Shown: positions 10,310 to 12,604 of the stretch, one piece after another
How positions within the stretch are numbered: the first letter of the stretch is position 1
Layout: each line of letters opens with the position of its first letter
Assembly: GCA_024626585.1 (NCBI GenBank)
Contig: JANKJI010078147.1
Span: 1-12,604 of the forward strand
Length of the DNA: 12,604 bases
Source: Ginkgo biloba
Taxonomy: Eukaryota > Streptophyta > Ginkgoopsida > Ginkgoales > Ginkgoaceae
Direction: 5' to 3'
The notes under the pieces: generated by a model
What the model saw: only the letters and a program-made list of their open reading frames with translations
What the model was told of the DNA's origin: nothing
Databases searched by the model: none
Position numbers and translations under genes: made by a program

Positions 10310-11283
10310 CATAGGAAGATAGGTAGCCAAGAATTTGGGCTATTTCTAAAGGAAATGCCTTAAGAAGAGAAGAAAACAAAAGAGTTTCTAGTAGAAATGG
10401 CACCCTTATTAGTAGAGTATGATGATGTATTTCGCAATGAGCTTTCATAGAGGTTGCCCGTAGGACGAGAGGTGGACCACTAGATTGAACTTGTGGGATC
10501 CTGACCTACTTATAAATTACCTTACAGGTTGAGCCATGCTAAGAAGAAGAGGTGCCATGTGGTAGTTTTCTTGGATAATTGTGAGCTTCAACAAAAGCAA
10601 GGAAGAGCATGAGGAGAATTTGGAGTTGGTCTTAGACATCCTAAGGAAGGAAACATTGTATGCCATTCTATCCACTTGTGATTTCTACCAAGAGAAGATG
10701 GATTGTCTTGGTCATATTGTGTTGACAGAGCTTAAGAAGATAAAGGTGGCTTATGAGTGGAAGTCTCCAGATAATGACGAAATTTCATATGAGATGAGGA
10801 TCTTTCTCGGATTAGACAGTTCACAGGAAATTTGTGTTGAACTTCTCCAATATAACAACTTCTTTGACTAAATTGCTCAAAAAGTCCAAAAGGTCCAAGT
10901 GGATAGATAAGAACTAAGCAAGCTTTGAGATCCTAAAGAAAAAATTGATGGAGGCATGAGTTTTGACACCAAGGATGTTGCTAGATCTTTCACTATCCAC
11001 AATGATGCTAGTGGAGTGGCTATTGGAGTTGTGTTGATTCAAGATAGTAAGTTAGTGACTTTTGAGAGTCATTAAATGAATAAAGTTGAACATAGGTATT
11101 CCTTTTATGATCAAGAATTATTGGCCATCATTCAGGGTATTAAAATCTAGAAACACTACTTTAAGAATAATTATTTTGGGGTCGTAACTGATTACAAACC
11201 TTTGCTATCCTCTCCTCCCAAAGTTGAATGGGGATCTGAACAATACATGTCAGCGATGGTATTTGAGTTCTTTAGGCCCTAGT
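10310..11283 (+). pseudogene. Decayed Ty3/gypsy pol fragment (RT ends plus RNase H)
   Basis: Remnant of an LTR-retrotransposon polyprotein that copies element RNA into DNA. In one register from 10310 to 10579 I read the linker before RT (APLLVEYDDVF at about 10400, then ELS, RLPVGREVDH, IELV, YKLPYRLSHA), and this passes straight into VVVFLDN. That is the RT active-site strand with the second Asp replaced by Asn (AAT at 10577-10579). The bulk of RT between these blocks is missing. After a 2-base loss the reading resumes at 10581 (KSKEEHEENLELVLDILR, CDFYQEKMDCLGHIV, MRIFLGL) and runs to RNase H: HNDASGVAIGVVLIQD, YDQELLAI and VVTDYKPLL, where two catalytic Asp and the Glu are kept. Stops occur after LS, DH, GS, DR, KL, SH and IKI. 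The open frame 10581-10871 is only a slice of this. Integrase is absent; the reading ends at a TAG just before a foreign sequence. Confidence 0.92.
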
Positions 11284-11286
11284 TGA

Positions 11287-11325
11287 CTTATGGCTTTTGT
11301 TCCTCTTTGTCAAGGATGCCATAAG
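11287..11325. repeat. 8-bp inverted repeat at the pol/LTR junction
   Basis: CTTATGGC at 11287-11294 and GCCATAAG at 11318-11325 are exact reverse complements with a 23-base loop. The right arm overlaps the end of the primer-binding-site-like sequence of the minus-strand LTR; the left arm is where the plus-strand pol homology stops. The fold therefore brackets the join of two oppositely oriented elements. Confidence 0.8.
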
Positions 11326-11334
11326 CTAATACCA
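11323..11334 (-). promoter_or_regulatory. Candidate primer-binding site (initiator tRNA-Met type)
   Basis: On the minus strand TGGTATTAGC begins at 11334. Plant LTR elements primed by initiator tRNA-Met carry TGGTATCAGAGC. The first six bases match, C has become T, AG matches, and a loss of two bases would restore the GC that follows. It starts one base after a CA (11336), exactly where a primer site should lie relative to an LTR 3' end. Inference from position and partial match. Confidence 0.6.
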
Positions 11335-11520
11335 CTGCTCACACTAGCTAGCCAATGCCTTTCTCCTCCCATTGCATCATTTTCCCTCTATTCGGTTTGG
11401 TCTCCTGAATTTGGCAGCCTAACGGGGCTTCTCAGCAAATTCCTTTCCTCCTTCCTATTCTTGGATTTCTCTCCAATCCAACAGCGTAACGGCGCTCTTG
11501 CCCATTCTCCTCTTTTCTTA

Positions 11521-11530
11521 CTCAGCTGAG
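11521..11530. repeat. Perfect 10-bp palindrome CTCAGCTGAG
   Basis: CTCAGCTGAG is its own reverse complement and contains a CAGCTG E-box. It lies 8 bases downstream of the minus-strand TATA box, near the expected transcription start. Confidence 0.7.
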
Positions 11531-11537
11531 TGCACCA

Positions 11538-11544
11538 ATTTATA
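11538..11544 (-). promoter_or_regulatory. TATA box of the candidate LTR promoter
   Basis: CTATAAATTGG on the minus strand is a textbook plant TATA box in a local G+C-rich setting. Transcription toward lower coordinates would start about 30 bases on, near 11510, giving a leader running to the primer site at 11334. The only short ATG frame nearby (MGKSAVTLLDW...) closes after 16 codons and is not called a gene. Confidence 0.6.
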
Positions 11545-11681
11545 GCTGTGCATAGATGGGCCTCAACGGCTCTGCTCCAACGGATGGGTTAGGTGAGATC
11601 GAACCGTCTACGACTTCTTGGCATCAATGCCCTACAACGGATATCTCTCTTAGGCACGTCTTCTGCTTCGGCTGCTCCAGG

Positions 11682-11696
11682 TGCATGCATATGCAT
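11682..11696. promoter_or_regulatory. Interlocked palindromes with RY core (CATGCA)
   Basis: TGCATGCA (11682-11689) and ATGCATATGCAT (11685-11696) are both perfect palindromes and overlap. CATGCA is the RY core bound by B3-domain factors in many plant promoters. It lies about 140 bases upstream of the TATA box on the minus strand. The regulatory role is inferred. Confidence 0.45.
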
Positions 11697-11833
11697 TCAA
11701 TTCTCCTTCATGCAAACTCATCCTTCTACGCGCTATTAGATGTGGCTTCTTGCTCACGCTACAATTTGGTGACTCACTTGAAAATAAATCAAGTTTATTT
11801 ACTTATACCTTTAAATGGTTTAAGTCACTTTCC

Positions 11834-12148
11834 CTGACGTCGGCCTCCAACGCAACACACACTGACAAGGCTCTACTGGCTTCATGTCGGTTCTCCTTAT
11901 GTCTCCCGCCGACGCATGTCGAACTTCACCGCACCGACGCATGTCGCTCTTTTCTATCCTACCGACGTATGTCGGATTTGTTTCCTCCAACGATGTCGGT
12001 CCTTTGCTCTTCCGACGATGTCGGTCCACTGCTCTTCCGACGATGTCGGGCCACACCTCCTCCGACGATGTCGGATTTAACTTCACTGACGCATGTCGGA
12101 TTTGGCTTCATCGACACATGTCGGACTAGCCCTTTCCGACCATGTCGG
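11834..12148. repeat. Array of 25-bp units with palindromic core CCGAC-N(3-4)-GTCGG
   Basis: Cores start at 11834, 11909, 11934, 11962, 11987, 12012, 12037, 12062, 12086, 12111 and 12136, with decayed units near 11862 and 11877. Steps are 25 bases except one of 28 and one of 24. The core is 13 bases (CCGACGATGTCGG, exact three times; CCGACCATGTCGG) or 14 bases (CCGACGTATGTCGG and relatives), and the spacer is 12 or 11 bases, so the period stays constant. ATGTCGG is the best-kept part. Spacers are pyrimidine-rich and vary. CCGAC is the core of the DRE/CRT site of DREB/CBF factors: RCCGAC occurs three times on the plus strand and five times on the minus. Open frames on both strands here are by-products of the repeat. 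Confidence 0.95.
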
Positions 12149-12180
12149 TGGGGCTGCGGTGCTCCCACATCATTCTCACA

Positions 12181-12604
12181 GTATCAATCATCTTCCTAGC
12201 TGTATTTGGTGGAACACTTGAACCATCCCCAACCTCTTCCAATTCCTCCTCTGTTTTGGGCACAAAAAATGGGTCTTGAGAAGTGCTTCCCCAGCAAAGT
12301 CACTACCATCAGGAGATTTATTCCTCACCGGAGATAATATAAGCCTCCACAAGAAGAGCCAGAACCCACATGGGTTCATCACACAATGGCCCAGCTGCTG
12401 TAGCCAACTGAAATCCTAACACAACACTACTCTCCAAACTTTCTGCCTCCATATAAAAAGAAGCAAATTCACTTCCGTTACCTTTGATTGTTGAAGCTGA
12501 CTTCTTTGACTCTTCATCAGACACCTCCACAAGACCTAATTTTTCTGAGATCAGAGGAAAGCCCCGGACCAAAACAGGCTCCATGCCAAAGCCGTTGCCA
12601 TTTG
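12181..12604 (-). pseudogene. EFL1: Fragment of elongation factor-like GTPase 1 (EFL1/RIA1), C-terminal part, broken
   Basis: EFL1 is the EF-2-like cytoplasmic GTPase that, with SBDS, releases eIF6 from late pre-60S ribosomes. The frame is open from the window edge, so the Met at 12584 is internal. Blocks: EPVLVRG and SEKLG, then SLESSVVLGFQLATAAGPLC and DEPMW with LLVEAYI, the domain IV signature of the plant protein. An extra A at 12335 shifts the frame (AYI then SPVRNKSPDG in the next register). The original register returns by about 12280 with QDPFFVPKTEEELEEVGDG and PNTARKMIDT, the conserved C-terminal stretch. Between these blocks about 100 residues of domain V found in family members are missing. 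Homology stops at 12174-12182, before the usual basic C-terminus, where the candidate LTR begins. Family recognition is firm; whether more of the gene lies to the right is not visible. Confidence 0.9.

Larger units (their letters stand above)
11336..12180 (-). mobile_element. Candidate LTR of a minus-strand retroelement (about 845 bp)
   Basis: Read on the minus strand, the segment starts TGTGAGAATG at 12180, where EFL1 homology ends, and finishes GTGAGCA at 11336, one base before a tRNA-Met-type primer site. In between come a U3-like part with a 25-bp palindrome array (12148-11834), an RY-type palindrome (11696-11682), a plant TATA box (11544-11538) and a leader-like R/U5. It is clearly richer in G+C and CpG than the rest of the window. 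No second copy and no integrase or gag of the same element is visible, and it is cut off by the plus-strand pol remnant at about 11284. The 12180 boundary is uncertain by about ten bases. Alternatives: a CACTA-type transposon end with subterminal repeats, or a host promoter. Confidence 0.55.

Noticed and set aside
11342-11346. CACTA motif as a possible DNA-transposon end
   Set aside because: Five bases is expected by chance, no matching TAGTG end is seen to the right, and the flanking bases do not resemble CACTA element termini.
11290-11837. Plus-strand ORFs of 79 and 93 codons
   Set aside because: They lie in the leader and U3 parts of the candidate minus-strand LTR, show no known motif, and look like chance openings in G+C-rich DNA.
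11834-12148. CRISPR-like array (palindromic repeats with variable spacers)
   Set aside because: Units are 25 bases with spacers of only 11-12 bases, the setting is plant nuclear DNA, and there are no cas genes. A tandem binding-site-type array fits better.
11681-12199. 172-codon plus-strand ORF and the overlapping ORFs on both strands at 11820-12168
   Set aside because: They cross the palindrome array, the 25-base period rotates the frame, and the proteins are repeats of the DNA unit rather than a domain.
1-12604. tRNA, rRNA or organelle-DNA insertions
   Set aside because: I saw no cloverleaf with matched anticodon and T-loop wording, no rRNA core sequence and no familiar plastid or mitochondrial gene.

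Overview
The window looks like plant nuclear DNA that is almost entirely transposon debris, with one host-gene fragment at its right end. Plant origin is supported by two and a half CCCTAAA telomere-type units at 10188-10206, by Ty3/gypsy pol remains with typical plant RT/RNase H wording, and by a fragment of the plant form of elongation factor-like GTPase 1 (EFL1). The low gene content, high A+T and long decayed retroelement tracts suggest a large, repeat-rich genome such as a gymnosperm or another large-genome land plant. The species cannot be named from the sequence. No intact protein-coding gene is visible.

Layout. 1-138 is a compound microsatellite. 557-3757 (minus) is a long intronless protein reading of about 1,065 codons in ruins, with about 40 stops and several frameshifts. 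It has a globular N-terminal part, a Lys/Arg-rich linker, a coiled-coil part and a basic C-terminus; I cannot assign it to a family. 4403-4840 is an apparently perfect two-copy tandem duplication of 219 bp. 4841-10187 is very A+T-rich, with microsatellites, a decayed minisatellite-like tract, a strong hairpin and short dispersed repeats, but no gene. 10310-11283 (plus) is a decayed Ty3/gypsy pol piece that lacks most of RT but keeps the RT active-site strand and RNase H.

From about 11284 the base composition changes to G+C- and CpG-rich. On the minus strand, 12180 to 11336 reads as the LTR of a different retroelement: a TG start, an array of 25-bp units with a palindromic core (11834-12148), an RY-type palindrome, a TATA box at 11538-11544, a CA end, and one base later a TGGTAT sequence matching the start of an initiator-tRNA-Met primer-binding site. 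This LTR abuts, and probably inserted into, the EFL1 fragment (12181 to the window edge, minus), which also has a frameshift pair and an internal deletion of domain V.

The parts do not form an operon or pathway. They are a nested record of insertion and decay: old methylation-type decay in the two coding remnants, a younger CpG-rich LTR with an unusual enhancer-like palindrome array, and a broken ribosome-biogenesis gene copy. The strongest candidate for something undescribed is the palindrome array within its promoter/LTR context. The second is the unknown coiled-coil protein of the minus strand.
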